This document shows positions 46,448 through 56,131 of a DNA stretch of 64,000 nt, piece by piece. This DNA comes from Adineta ricciae (taxonomy: Eukaryota > Rotifera > Eurotatoria > Adinetida > Adinetidae). A program made the translations under genes and the position numbers. The stretch is from NCBI GenBank assembly GCA_905250025.1, contig CAJNOJ010000016.1, positions 558,001 to 622,000 of the forward strand. Reading direction: 5' to 3'. How positions within the stretch are numbered: the first letter of the stretch is position 1; each line of letters starts with the position of its first letter. The notes beneath the pieces were generated by a model. That model did not search any database and was not told the origin of the DNA. It was given only the letters and a program-made list of their open reading frames with translations.

Positions 46448-47523
46448 GTTTGAGTATGATCTCTTAATAGAAGCTACAGATACAGTGTGCTGAGATCAAG
46501 TACACTGAATGGTATTGAGTTTATCCAATACCCATAACATTTCAATTTCGTTAGATGTAGTGAGTGTACAATACTTTGTTCACAAATTTCTTCTTTTACT
46601 CAGAAAAGATGAAAAGTTCTAATGTTAACCAACAACCAGGTGTTTTCTATACTAAACATACTTGAATAAATTTTAATCTTAAATTTTTCGTTTATTTTTG
46701 AAGAAATATCAAGCAGCTAGATATTCAGTTATAAGCGAACGCAAGTCAGTCAACTTATGGTTTGATCATTTGTATTCGTGCACCAATTGCCTGCATAGAT
46801 AATATAATTCATTCTAATATACGGATGAGGATGAGGATTAAAATTTGTCACACCGTCTCCAGCTACAGTGTACAGTTGTTTGTACTTAATACACGATACT
46901 TGAAATCGGTTGCAGAAAAGCCATGATGCTGGCGAATGCATCTGACCACTATATAACTTTATTTCACCAATGATAAAGGAGCTATCGGATGAATGGTTTG
47001 CAACAACCTTCGGACTTTTCACTGTATTAACATGTCGTATAACTGTGCCTTGTGTTTTGTCAAGGAGGTGATTTGTTCGGCAGTAAGAGCGATCTGCAAA
47101 CTATCTGTCAGTCACTCATTTTGTAGATTTCAAAGGATTTTGGTACAATCTTTCCATCTTCCCAACTAAATTCAGCTTGATGTTGTTCATTGGGTAATTT
47201 GATAAAGTCATCTTGGGAATATTTATCACGATTTTATTTGCGAAAGCTTAGCATAAAATGAAGTTTTCAACAACGAAGATAAATCACCTTTGCCACCTAA
47301 GGATATACCAAGAAAAGACACATCAGCATCTTGAAAGCGATGGTGTGAGTATTAGATGGATGTAATAGCCACACCGACATCCTCAATATCAAAACCGCGT
47401 ATTTAATGTTGTTGGAAAAAGCCAAATTAGCAACTGAAAAGTTGTTTCATTGCTGGAAGTTATCATTAGTAAAGATAAGAGAGGTCTATAAATGAAATAT
47501 AATATGCCTGAGAATATAATAAT
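46448..47523. other. Intergenic with a possible orphan exon (47022..46750, minus)
   Basis: The minus-strand frame 47022..46750 has balanced codon use and residues such as FIIGEIKLYSG, HSPASWLFCNRF and NYIIYAGNWC. It has no ATG and no recognised family, and no partner exon was found. It could be a decayed gene fragment. The rest is AT-rich. Confidence 0.35.
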
Positions 47524-48234
47524 ATGGATACCTTATTTTTACAATCAAAGCAAAATGAATCTGTAACGACATTTGAAGAAACACCAGATGAAATACAACT
47601 CATGATTTTCAAATACTTGTCATTGTACGATTTATACAAAACATTTTTCAATATGAATTTAAGGTTTAACCGTCTTGTTAACCATATAACACCAGAAAAC
47701 TATAATATGGTTACATTAAATGAAGATATACGTACATTAGAACGACATACAGAATGGCGTTTCAGAGGATTCATCTGGTGGGAAGAATTGGTTTATTATC
47801 TTATTCCTCGAAGAGGATGTCACGCGTTACGATGGGCCTTTGTTTCACAGGTTACTATTGAGCAATTAGGAGAAGAATCAAGAAATTCTCTTCGAATTTT
47901 GTCGATAATTTCGAAATATCCTGTGTCATTAAACACTTTATTTTTGATATTTGATGTTCGTGCCATTAAAAAGATGTATTTCCGTTCGAAGGAGTTTCCT
48001 CAATGGATGAAAGAACATTATAATGAACAACATAAAATTATCATTGACTCCGAAAGTCGTTGGTACACTGAAGAAGTTTGTAATGCTTTTAGAGAAATCA
48101 ACAAAATGGAGAAAAACCGACAAGAACAAATGATTCACGAGCAAGCAAAGAAGATTTGGTGGGAAATAAGAAAATCACAAGATTTTCTCGTCTCCAGTCT
48201 ACCAGCTTGTCCAGAATATCGTGCTCATTCATGA
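47524..48234 (+). CDS. F-box protein, second copy type
   Basis: Single exon, 236 aa. Residues 18-55 form an F-box (FEETPDEIQLMIFKYLSLYDLYKTFFNMNLRFNRLV), closely similar in pattern to the F-box of the gene at 23614 (ILSDEILMEIFEYFDAHHLFKAFYNLNDRFNRLV). The remainder is a helical, charged region rich in Trp/Glu/Arg (RFRGFIWWEELVYY, MKEHYNEQHK, HEQAKKIWWEI) without evident LRR. It probably serves as a ubiquitin-ligase adaptor; target unknown. The C-terminal part is short for the family, so it could be truncated. Confidence 0.78.
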   Translation: MDTLFLQSKQNESVTTFEETPDEIQLMIFKYLSLYDLYKTFFNMNLRFNRLVNHITPENYNMVTLNEDIRTLERHTEWRFRGFIWWEELVYYLIPRRGCHALRWAFVSQVTIEQLGEESRNSLRILSIISKYPVSLNTLFLIFDVRAIKKMYFRSKEFPQWMKEHYNEQHKIIIDSESRWYTEEVCNAFREINKMEKNRQEQMIHEQAKKIWWEIRKSQDFLVSSLPACPEYRAHS

Positions 48235-48711
48235 AAATTAACTGATTTCATTTCACATTTTAGTAAAAATCGTAAAGATAATAAAATACATAGAAATTTC
48301 ACCATCGCAGAATGACTTCTAATCATGGTACCAGTAATCGAAATGTATACTGGTTGAAAAGCTTTCAGCGCAATCCCTAACGGGATTAAAAATGTGAAAC
48401 ACGATCCAACTGGAGAAACTTTCAACACATAGAATGGTCAATTTATTTCCCAGTGTGCATTCCTATTTATTTAAACTTAAGCTGTTGAAAATAACATATC
48501 ATTCTCAATAGTGATGTCCGCTGCTTGTTAAAAGGTCTTCGTTTCATCGGTCACAATATCTGATGCTTCTTATTGCGCTTCCATTAACCGATCACGATCT
48601 GTGCTGAGATCTACGTGGGTCGACGTAACGAAGTTGAGAGTCACCCTGTCTGTGAGACAATGATATAGAGTTTATTTGTCTTTTCACATAACAACCTCTC
48701 TCTCTCTCTCT

Positions 48712-48868
48712 CGACGGGTTTGTCACAGGGCTTTTGAGCTTGTTTATAACGGTATTTGACTGGTTTTTGGGCCTGTCTGTAACGTCTGTGATGGGGCTTT
48801 TGAGGCACCTGTAACGTCGATGATGGAATTTTTGGCCTGTCGGTCACGGTCTGTGATGGGGTTTTCCC
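48712..48868. repeat. Degenerate tandem repeat, period about 30-34 bases
   Basis: Units share the core CTGTNNGTNACGTCTGTGATGG with a TTTTGRGG/TTTTTGG tail: 48772-48805, 48806-48834 and 48835-48868, plus weaker units upstream from 48712. The GC content is well above its surroundings. Confidence 0.65.
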
Positions 48869-48877
48869 AGCGTCTGT

Positions 48878-48892
48878 GGGGGGGGAGGGGGG
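48878..48892 (+). repeat. G-run with one interruption (G8 A G6)
   Basis: Read directly. Together with the GGGG/GGG runs of the adjacent repeat it may form a G-quadruplex. Confidence 0.8.
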
Positions 48893-49052
48893 TCCAAATT
48901 TCTGCCCCTACACACTTCAACACTCTCTTTCAGATCGTGTTTCACAGAATAGCAGAAACAAGCATGACCTTCTTCACAAATTCCATATTTATATTTTCGT
49001 ACTTTGCAAAAAGAAAAACTTTCGCTCACCCACACCCCTTCAACATTTTCAC

Positions 49053-51749
49053 TCATGTCAACATCGCAGAAAATAGAAGTCCAATAGAGAAACCAATAAA
49101 AAATAATATTAAACGAATAGTATCAATTATCATCATTAATTTTGTTTGTTGTTCACTTTTGAGTATCATCTGTTGGATGTTACGCATTTCAATTAAGTCA
49201 CAGTGATCATCACTTAATATTGATTTGTAGATACGATATGAAATTGTAAAATACTTTCTTGCTTGTATTGAGTCGTGTTTTCTGTTTAGATAAAAAAGTG
49301 TTATATTTTTGTAACATAATGCTAAATCCGGATGGTTGTGTGGTAAAACATCACTCCATATATCTAGTGCTTGGTTAAAATACTCGAAACATGTTTCATC
49401 ATTATACTGATCAGCATTTTGATAGTAATAAACTTGTCCAATAAGATTTAAGCACTTTGCTATGTCCCGCTGTTTCTTTTCGCCAAATATTTTCTTGTAC
49501 ATAGCAAGTGCTTGATTAAAATGAGTTAAAGCTAGATGAAAATTAAGCAAAGCTAAATAAACCTCGCCAATGTTCTTCAATGTATATGCTAAATCAATAT
49601 GTTCAGTTAGCCGAGCCTTTTCTAATAATTTTAAGACAATATCGTACTGTTTCAAGGCATCCGCATACTTTTTTTCTCGATAAAATACTTTACCTATGTT
49701 ACTGATCTTTATTCCCATATCGATGTAATTATCATCTTGTTTGAAAATTTTTCTTGCTATATTTAAACTTCGTTGAAAATATTCCATCGCTTGTTTATAT
49801 TCATGTTGCTTATATAAACATTTACCAATATTGTTTAAGTTAAAACTAAGGAAGAAATGATTATTAGCAGGAAAGAGCTTTTCACTAATTTCATAAGATT
49901 TCCATTGATAATACAAAGCTGCATGATATAATCCTCTATGATAGTAAGCAATGCACATATTATTATAATATTCAATCATATCAGGATGATCTTCAGGTAC
50001 TGATTTTTGAAGATATATGTATGATTTTTCAAAATGTTTCAAAGACAAATCATCTTGTCCTAGACTGTAATATGTTTGACCAATTTTGGTTAATAGATAA
50101 GCAATCTGATTAGTACATTGTGCATCATTATTGACCAGTTTCAATGCTTTAAAATAGTAATCTAAAGCAGTATTAAAATTTCCTTGACGATCATACGTGA
50201 AACCGATGTGACCTAAAAGTTTAGCACGTTTGCCAAGTGATGAATTATTACCAGTGCATAAAGCATAAGCATCTTGAAAGTAGTTTCTTGACAAATCAAA
50301 TTCACGTAGTCCAGTTAATGCTCTTCCTAGTCCTTGATTAATCTCAATACGATTAAGTACATTTGTGTCAACTTGGTTTGATAATAAATTTTGAAAATAG
50401 TTTCGGCATTTAATATGTTCTCCCATTTTGAAAAGTAAATTGCCGAATACAATAGAAATGTCGCTTTCTTCATGGTTTATTTCATCTCTTTGAAATGCAA
50501 GATATTCTTTGGCTATTTCCAAACCTTTATTAGATGGTACCATTTCACAAATCCAGTACTTTTTCTCTTCATTATAGTAGAACTCTGTGATTTGAAAAAC
50601 AGTTCCAAGATCGAATAGAAATTCTTTCTCCTCGGGAAATTGACTTTCACCTGAAACATCAGCAACTATCGTTTTCGGATGTGCATTCGGATCATAATTA
50701 ATCTTATATATAATTGATTCACAATCATTTTTCTCGGTAAGATTTTTACCCACATCAGCGTACATTTCAGCAACTTCGATCTGTTTACTTGTTGAGAAGA
50801 ATCCATTTGTTGATATCAAATGATCAACACTATCTTTTAAAAATTGAATATAATCTTTTGTACAGGTTGTGCCACGATAGAGCGATAAGGGTTGTTGATA
50901 TTCCAATATCCGTTGATGATTTTTGCTTAATTCTGAGCACAGATCAATAAGATAAAAACGAAATGTGTATAACACTTCGACGTCTTCTGTTCGTAAAGCT
51001 TCATTGATTAATTTGAATATAAAACGGTTTTTTGTGTACCATTTCACTGCGTCATGTTTGGAATATTTGCGAGCAAATTCGTCAATATCTTTCAATACTT
51101 TCTTGTTATCACGATAATACAAACGACACTTTTTAAGCATTTCTTCTTTAGCGTTTTCGTCTCCACTCGGCATTTTTTGTAAGACTTCTTTGAGTAGTTG
51201 ATGCCATATGAATGAAGCTGATTCTTTGGTTAAATTTCTAGTTGGTTTTTGATTTTGCTCATAGAATCGTAAAATATCCATTTGTTTCTCGGCTAATTCA
51301 ACATTCTTTTGAATACTTCTTATCAAACTGCTCTGTTCAACAAAAATGTCAACAATTTTCGAATAGTTTCCATCTTCTATCAACTCTCGATCATATTTTG
51401 ATTTCTTCATACAGAATATAAAGACGCTATCAATTTGACAGAGATTGTGCACTTTGGACAACAACGTATCGGCACTCATGCCAGATACAACGAGAAAGAT
51501 TTTCTTGGATTTGATTGATTCAATACGTTGTATACAAAGATTTATATCGGTAAATACTAAAGTATCATTATTGATTTCTTTCAACTTACGCTTAGTTAGT
51601 TGAATATCCGGTGAATCAATCTGAATGTTTGTGTCGAACCATATTAAAGTAATATTTTCTTTATTTTCCCAAACACTGCTCGTATTTTCATCGGTGTTTG
51701 CTACTTCCTCGTAAGTACGTTGCTCGACTTCCTCCTCCTCTGTTGCCAT
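49053..51749 (-). CDS. ADP-ribosyltransferase (R-S-E type) fused to TPR repeats, with N-terminal receiver-like domain and C-terminal membrane anchor
   Basis: Single exon, 898 aa. Residues 30-155 are an alpha/beta domain (ITLIWFDTN, KIFLVVSGM, SVFIFC) shared with the gene at 11827. Residues of about 170-410 form an arginine-type mono-ADP-ribosyltransferase: PLSLYRG (R292), NGFFSTSK (S319-T320-S321) and PEEKEFLFDLGTVFQI (E374-x-E376), the R-S-ExE triad. Residues 415-850 are about ten tetratricopeptide/kinesin-light-chain-like repeats (AKLLGHIGFTYDRQGNFNTALDYYFKALKL, AYLLTKIGQTYYSLGQDD, SNIGKVFYREKKYADALKQYD). A hydrophobic segment lies at the end (RLILFFIGFSIGLLFSAML). It would attach ADP-ribose from NAD to arginines of partners selected by the TPRs. 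ART-TPR proteins are strongly expanded in bdelloids; their targets are unknown. Nothing suggests a secreted toxin: there is no signal peptide, and the C-terminal anchor suggests a cytosolic enzyme on a membrane. Confidence 0.9.
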   Translation of the reverse strand: MATEEEEVEQRTYEEVANTDENTSSVWENKENITLIWFDTNIQIDSPDIQLTKRKLKEINNDTLVFTDINLCIQRIESIKSKKIFLVVSGMSADTLLSKVHNLCQIDSVFIFCMKKSKYDRELIEDGNYSKIVDIFVEQSSLIRSIQKNVELAEKQMDILRFYEQNQKPTRNLTKESASFIWHQLLKEVLQKMPSGDENAKEEMLKKCRLYYRDNKKVLKDIDEFARKYSKHDAVKWYTKNRFIFKLINEALRTEDVEVLYTFRFYLIDLCSELSKNHQRILEYQQPLSLYRGTTCTKDYIQFLKDSVDHLISTNGFFSTSKQIEVAEMYADVGKNLTEKNDCESIIYKINYDPNAHPKTIVADVSGESQFPEEKEFLFDLGTVFQITEFYYNEEKKYWICEMVPSNKGLEIAKEYLAFQRDEINHEESDISIVFGNLLFKMGEHIKCRNYFQNLLSNQVDTNVLNRIEINQGLGRALTGLREFDLSRNYFQDAYALCTGNNSSLGKRAKLLGHIGFTYDRQGNFNTALDYYFKALKLVNNDAQCTNQIAYLLTKIGQTYYSLGQDDLSLKHFEKSYIYLQKSVPEDHPDMIEYYNNMCIAYYHRGLYHAALYYQWKSYEISEKLFPANNHFFLSFNLNNIGKCLYKQHEYKQAMEYFQRSLNIARKIFKQDDNYIDMGIKISNIGKVFYREKKYADALKQYDIVLKLLEKARLTEHIDLAYTLKNIGEVYLALLNFHLALTHFNQALAMYKKIFGEKKQRDIAKCLNLIGQVYYYQNADQYNDETCFEYFNQALDIWSDVLPHNHPDLALCYKNITLFYLNRKHDSIQARKYFTISYRIYKSILSDDHCDLIEMRNIQQMILKSEQQTKLMMIIDTIRLILFFIGFSIGLLFSAMLT

Positions 51750-53982
51750 TTCAATGTTTCTTCGGAATCTTTTTCAGTTCTTTATATAATAATCATACCT
51801 ATGACGTAATTTGGTATTCTCCAAAATACTTCAACGTGAAAAACGCTGTTATTTATTTTTTTTATTGAGTCATTTACGACTGATCCATGTCTTTATTCGA
51901 GTAAATATATAAATTGTCATAGTACATTGATAAATAAATTTCGTGTTTGTTTTTTCTTCGCTACATACCATGTGAGTTTAAAAATATAGATCTGCGTAAA
52001 TTAGGAGCATCATATTCACATTCTGCTTTAAAGTTAGCACACTGTGTTCCAGTTTGACCTTCCAAATCGACACGAGTAAGCATATTGAATTATGAATGTC
52101 GTGTTTAGTAAGAGACGAATTCGTCATATCCAAAGGTCGAATTCTGTTTATTAATCTTTGCAAACACAAAGTCCTGTATATACGTATATACATATTGAAA
52201 TACCAAGTTTTCCTAACGTTCAAAACCTATTCTATCTGTACGACTAAGATTATGATAATCAAGTGAAATCAGTTTGTGTCTCCTTGACTGAAGTACTAAC
52301 TGAATAATGTTATCGACAATATCGAAAAAAGAGTGTGTAAGTTTTCCACGCTCTATGAATCTATTTTTCTTTTTGAAAAGACTTATAAAAGCGAAAAGGG
52401 TTTATTATACATTGCCGATTTACAAATAGGTAACATGTGAAGAAAATAATACGAATGGAAATAGGATAACATACTATTTATACGAATCATCTTTTGTTGA
52501 TCTCATAAACATACTTTCACGAAGTACATTCAGTACTACTTAAGAACTGACCTACAGGACAAACATTCATAAGTATATATCATCATAAATGTTTCGAAAA
52601 AGAAACTTCTTTGATTTTTCACATTAAAACGTGTACACATCGGATTTATTCAGACATCTTCTGAACACTTGTTAACAAGTCAACCGTGGCAAAAAAAAAC
52701 ACTTACAATCAAAAAATTGATCTTACATTTCAACTGAAGGGTAATCATGACGATTCACTTCGGGACTTCCATACTCATACAATTGAAAACAGCTGGATTA
52801 TTGTTGAAAACCATCCGACTAAATAGCGATTTGTCCCATCAAAGAACATAATTACTAACTTTCAATGTAAACACGTCTCGTTCAGAGCTTTCAAATAAAG
52901 AAATCATGTTTATGTAAGATGGATAGACCACATGATGATATATATTCATCAAGATTATGAAATCAAGTGGAAAAGAATTCAATCTACCACCTAGGGTAGT
53001 CTTTTACTTTCTTCATAGAAACGAACCTATCTGTTCTCATCGATTATGAACGATAGATAAGAAAAACAACCGGTGATCGTTTGATAAGAGTAGTTGAAAT
53101 TCGACACGTTGAGAGTCTCCGTTCATCAATAATAAAATTTGTCTTATTTTACATTACAATCGATCATCGATCAAAAAAAACGAAATAACTTATCGTCACA
53201 GTGAAATTCAATACAATAAAAAAAGATAGACATTATGCAATAAGAGGGGGCCACCAAAGAGAAAACTCCTTGACGTAGATCTGGCTTTCCTCATGGAAAG
53301 AATAACAATTATCTTTTTTAGGTAAATATATTAACGACAATTTATTCACGCATAGACGCTTTTCGTATCTACGAGTAATTGCAGACGAACTATCAAGATG
53401 AGACGATCGTAGGTCAATAATTCAAGTGAATATTTTGAAAAACATGTGATCAACCTGTTTTAATCATTATAATTCAGTTTTTGAAGCCGGGCAAAATTAT
53501 TGTCGAATTATTCATGATCAATGGTAACATATTGTCACCTGTCCTTGAGCATCTGACATTGTCGGCTGCTGTTGCTCACGAAAGGCATGATTAAAAAAAA
53601 CAGTCGATAGTTCGCTCAATCCACAGACACGTTAAGTTTATATGTATTTGATGAGCTTGACAAGTGAGAACAAATCACTGTCGGACTTGTTCATAATTCT
53701 CATATCTATATGTCATGGAGTGTTGATGATTGAATAGTTGCTCATTTGTCTTTCGTTCTTCTTTTTTGAAAACATATTGATTTGTTAATATTTCGTTCTG
53801 CTAGCCATCACTAATCATTTGTCATTTGCAAGAAATATTTCCCTTCTTTCTTTCTCTGCTCTTTCTATCCTTTTACCACGTAAGAAGAGAAAAAGAAGAA
53901 AGAGAGAGAGAGAGAGAAAGGAAAAAAAAGAATAAGTGCAAAATGTCTATGTCAAATAAAAATTAGTTGTTCAAATCTAATC
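51750..53982. other. Divergent gene-poor region, ART-TPR / Notum-like
   Basis: 2.2 kb AT-rich sequence with no supported gene. It contains an (AG)n run at about 53900-53918 and short frames lacking family signal. The long divergent spacing suggests regulatory sequence for both genes. Confidence 0.6.
53900..53918. repeat. (AG)n microsatellite
   Basis: Nine to ten AG units, read directly, 65 bases before the start codon of the esterase gene; it may belong to its 5' leader or promoter. Confidence 0.85.
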
Positions 53983-55158
53983 ATGACGTCGTCAGTTTCA
54001 TCATCTCCAATCTCAAGTCCTAATTTATTGAAATCGAAGACCTACTCGAAACCATATCGTATCGAAATCGGTATCATTGTTTTGTTTCTTTGTTTAACAA
54101 TTCCAAGTTTAATCGTCCTTTCACTTATTTATCGTCGGCAAACTCTACCATCGTCACCCTCATCAACATTCGATGACAATTTTCATCAGATTTCATTAAT
54201 TAACTATCCGAATGCACGTTGTATGGATAATAGTATTGCTTCGTATTACGTTCGTCTAGCTAATAATCGTCATTCTCGTTGGTTAATCTATTTCGACGGT
54301 GGCTGGTTTTGTTATTCGAAAGACTCGTGTGATTTTCGACGACAATTTTCCCCGGATTTGATTACAACGAAAAATATCAACCAGAAGAAGTTCTTCTCGG
54401 GAATCTTAGCCTCATTCAAGCAATATAATATTCTCTACGCACCGTATTGTTCGTCAGATCTCTGGTCCGGTTCATCGAATCTGACGCATTCACATGGTTA
54501 CGATATCTTTCATGCAATATTTCGTCAGGAAAATTATCTTCAACATGCCAAGCAGATTCTCTTCGTTGGCTTTTCAGCTGGTGGATTGGGTTTACTACTA
54601 AATCTTCCAGATTTATTTCCGAAGTTTTCCTCCCATATCGATTTACGTGTTATCATCGATTCCGCTTGGTTTTTCGACTATTCCGACAATCCAAATGGTA
54701 TATCAAAAATCAATCAAGGAATGATCTATTGGAATACTCAAATCTCTTCATCATGTCAATTAGAATCTCGGTATAAATGTTTATTAGGTAGTGAAGCGAT
54801 TAAATTATTTCCTTCATCAGTTAAAATTTTGATTATACAATCATTATTTGATTTGACGCAATTATACTTAGATAAAATCAATTTGAACGCATATGATTTT
54901 TCATTAAAACTTCGTGATAATCTTCGTCAATCAAGTCATCGAATATCGATATTTGCACCATCATGTCCTTTACATGGGTTTCTATTTCGTTCTGTATGGA
55001 CTAAATTTGATATTAAACAAAGAACACTCGCATCTGTACTTAATATATGGTTAAAACGAAAGAAACGAGTTCATCTCCAATTGATCGATGAGCATTTTTA
55101 TTCAAGTTATTGTCCGCAAAGTAATGATGATAATAATTATTATGAAGAAGTCTTCTAA
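53983..55158 (+). CDS. Notum/pectin-acetylesterase-family carboxylesterase, membrane-anchored
   Basis: Single exon, 391 aa. A cytoplasmic Ser-rich N-terminus is followed by a membrane helix at about residues 29-49 (signal-anchor, type II), then the hydrolase. Hallmarks: WLIYFDGGWFCYSKDSC (oxyanion loop), Ser198 in VGFSAGGLGLLLN (GxSAGG), DSAWFFDY, Asp290 in QSLFDLTQL and His331 in SCPLHGF, so the Ser-Asp-His triad is complete. Notum reads GGWCC, GTSAGG and DSGWF. Animal Notum removes palmitoleate from Wnt; plant homologues deacetylate pectin. This protein lacks a long Notum C-terminal tail and is membrane-bound instead of secreted. Substrate not decided. Confidence 0.9.
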   Translation: MTSSVSSSPISSPNLLKSKTYSKPYRIEIGIIVLFLCLTIPSLIVLSLIYRRQTLPSSPSSTFDDNFHQISLINYPNARCMDNSIASYYVRLANNRHSRWLIYFDGGWFCYSKDSCDFRRQFSPDLITTKNINQKKFFSGILASFKQYNILYAPYCSSDLWSGSSNLTHSHGYDIFHAIFRQENYLQHAKQILFVGFSAGGLGLLLNLPDLFPKFSSHIDLRVIIDSAWFFDYSDNPNGISKINQGMIYWNTQISSSCQLESRYKCLLGSEAIKLFPSSVKILIIQSLFDLTQLYLDKINLNAYDFSLKLRDNLRQSSHRISIFAPSCPLHGFLFRSVWTKFDIKQRTLASVLNIWLKRKKRVHLQLIDEHFYSSYCPQSNDDNNYYEEVF

Positions 55159-55311
55159 GTGGTTCGTGTTACTTGTTGTAAGCATTTGCGTGTGTCCTTT
55201 TCTCTCTCTTTCTGTCATGTATTTCTCTATTGTATGCGAAACTGAATATAATGATAAGGAACAGTATGATCAAATAAGTTGTTATTGTAATAGATGTGTT
55301 TTAATAGTATA

Positions 55312-55338
55312 GACGACGACGATGATGATGATGATGAT
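55312..55338. repeat. (GAC)3(GAT)n trinucleotide repeat
   Basis: Read directly; three GAC-type units followed by five to six GAT units in non-coding sequence after the esterase gene. Confidence 0.85.
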
Positions 55339-56097
55339 AAGGAAATTAATTGAAATTGTACAAAATAAATTGCGTCATGGAAACTTGACTACCTGTCTAG
55401 TACAATACTATCTATTGTATGACAAGTAAGATTACGATCATTAGCTTCGAGACTTACGCAAGAAGATCATCACTTCCTTTTCCTATATCAACTCAGATAT
55501 TTATCCCAATTAGCGATGACATACTAAATGATTATCTTACTCCCACAAACTTTCTCCCTCGTATGATGATAATGATCATGATTGACAAGAATATCGCGTA
55601 GACATGTCGAAGAGATTTGTTCCACTATTTAGCAAATATTCATTTTTCAAACGAAAGAAAAACTTGCTGAGCAAACGAAAATGAAATAAATACTCTTAAC
55701 AACCGGATATTGATCTCATTCGTGTCGAATGACGTGAAAATATGTCTATCCCTATGTATCTATTGACATATGTGTCAACTTGTTGCTTTCACACATCTCG
55801 CATAAAACTTCATCATTTTTAAAGAGTAAGTGTGAACAGACGAAACAGCAAATACAAGCGACAAGTTTAAATAGATTTGAGTCATCTTCCGGGCATACAT
55901 TTTCAATTGTATAGGAAAATAGAATGCTTTTAGGATAGAGATAAAGTGCCGCTGTTAAACTGTTGACATTGAACGTGACAAGATGAGAGAACAAGCAAAA
56001 AATCTTTGAAACAAAATGTATCTTCCTATAACAATCTCAATCCATTAACACACATTTATTCAAGAAGATTTTCGAGAAGAAGAAAAATCTCGTGTTA

Positions 56098-56131
56098 CTC
56101 AATCTATACACATACATACATAGATTGAGTG
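56098..56131. repeat. Perfect 11-bp inverted repeat (hairpin)
   Basis: Left arm ACTCAATCTAT and right arm ATAGATTGAGT, separated by a CA/TA-rich loop of about 12 bases. It is followed at once by a smaller inverted repeat GTCTC..GAGAC. It may fold in RNA or mark a small element. Confidence 0.7.

Larger units (their letters stand above)
48235..49052. other. Intergenic with CT repeat, degenerate tandem repeat and G-rich run
   Basis: The first 400 bases show nothing recognisable. 48696-48712 is a (CT)n run; 48712-48868 is a degenerate tandem repeat; 48878-48892 is nearly pure G. These are listed separately. Confidence 0.6.

Noticed and set aside
48820..49206. Plus-strand open frame over the G-rich run
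   Set aside because: Low-complexity sequence and partly antisense to the ART-TPR C-terminus.
49053..51749. Secreted ADP-ribosylating toxin
   Set aside because: No signal peptide; TPR array and C-terminal anchor fit an endogenous cytosolic/membrane enzyme family expanded in bdelloids.
51978..52223. Small minus-strand frame upstream of ART-TPR
   Set aside because: No family signal; lies in AT-rich intergenic DNA and starts at a random ATG.
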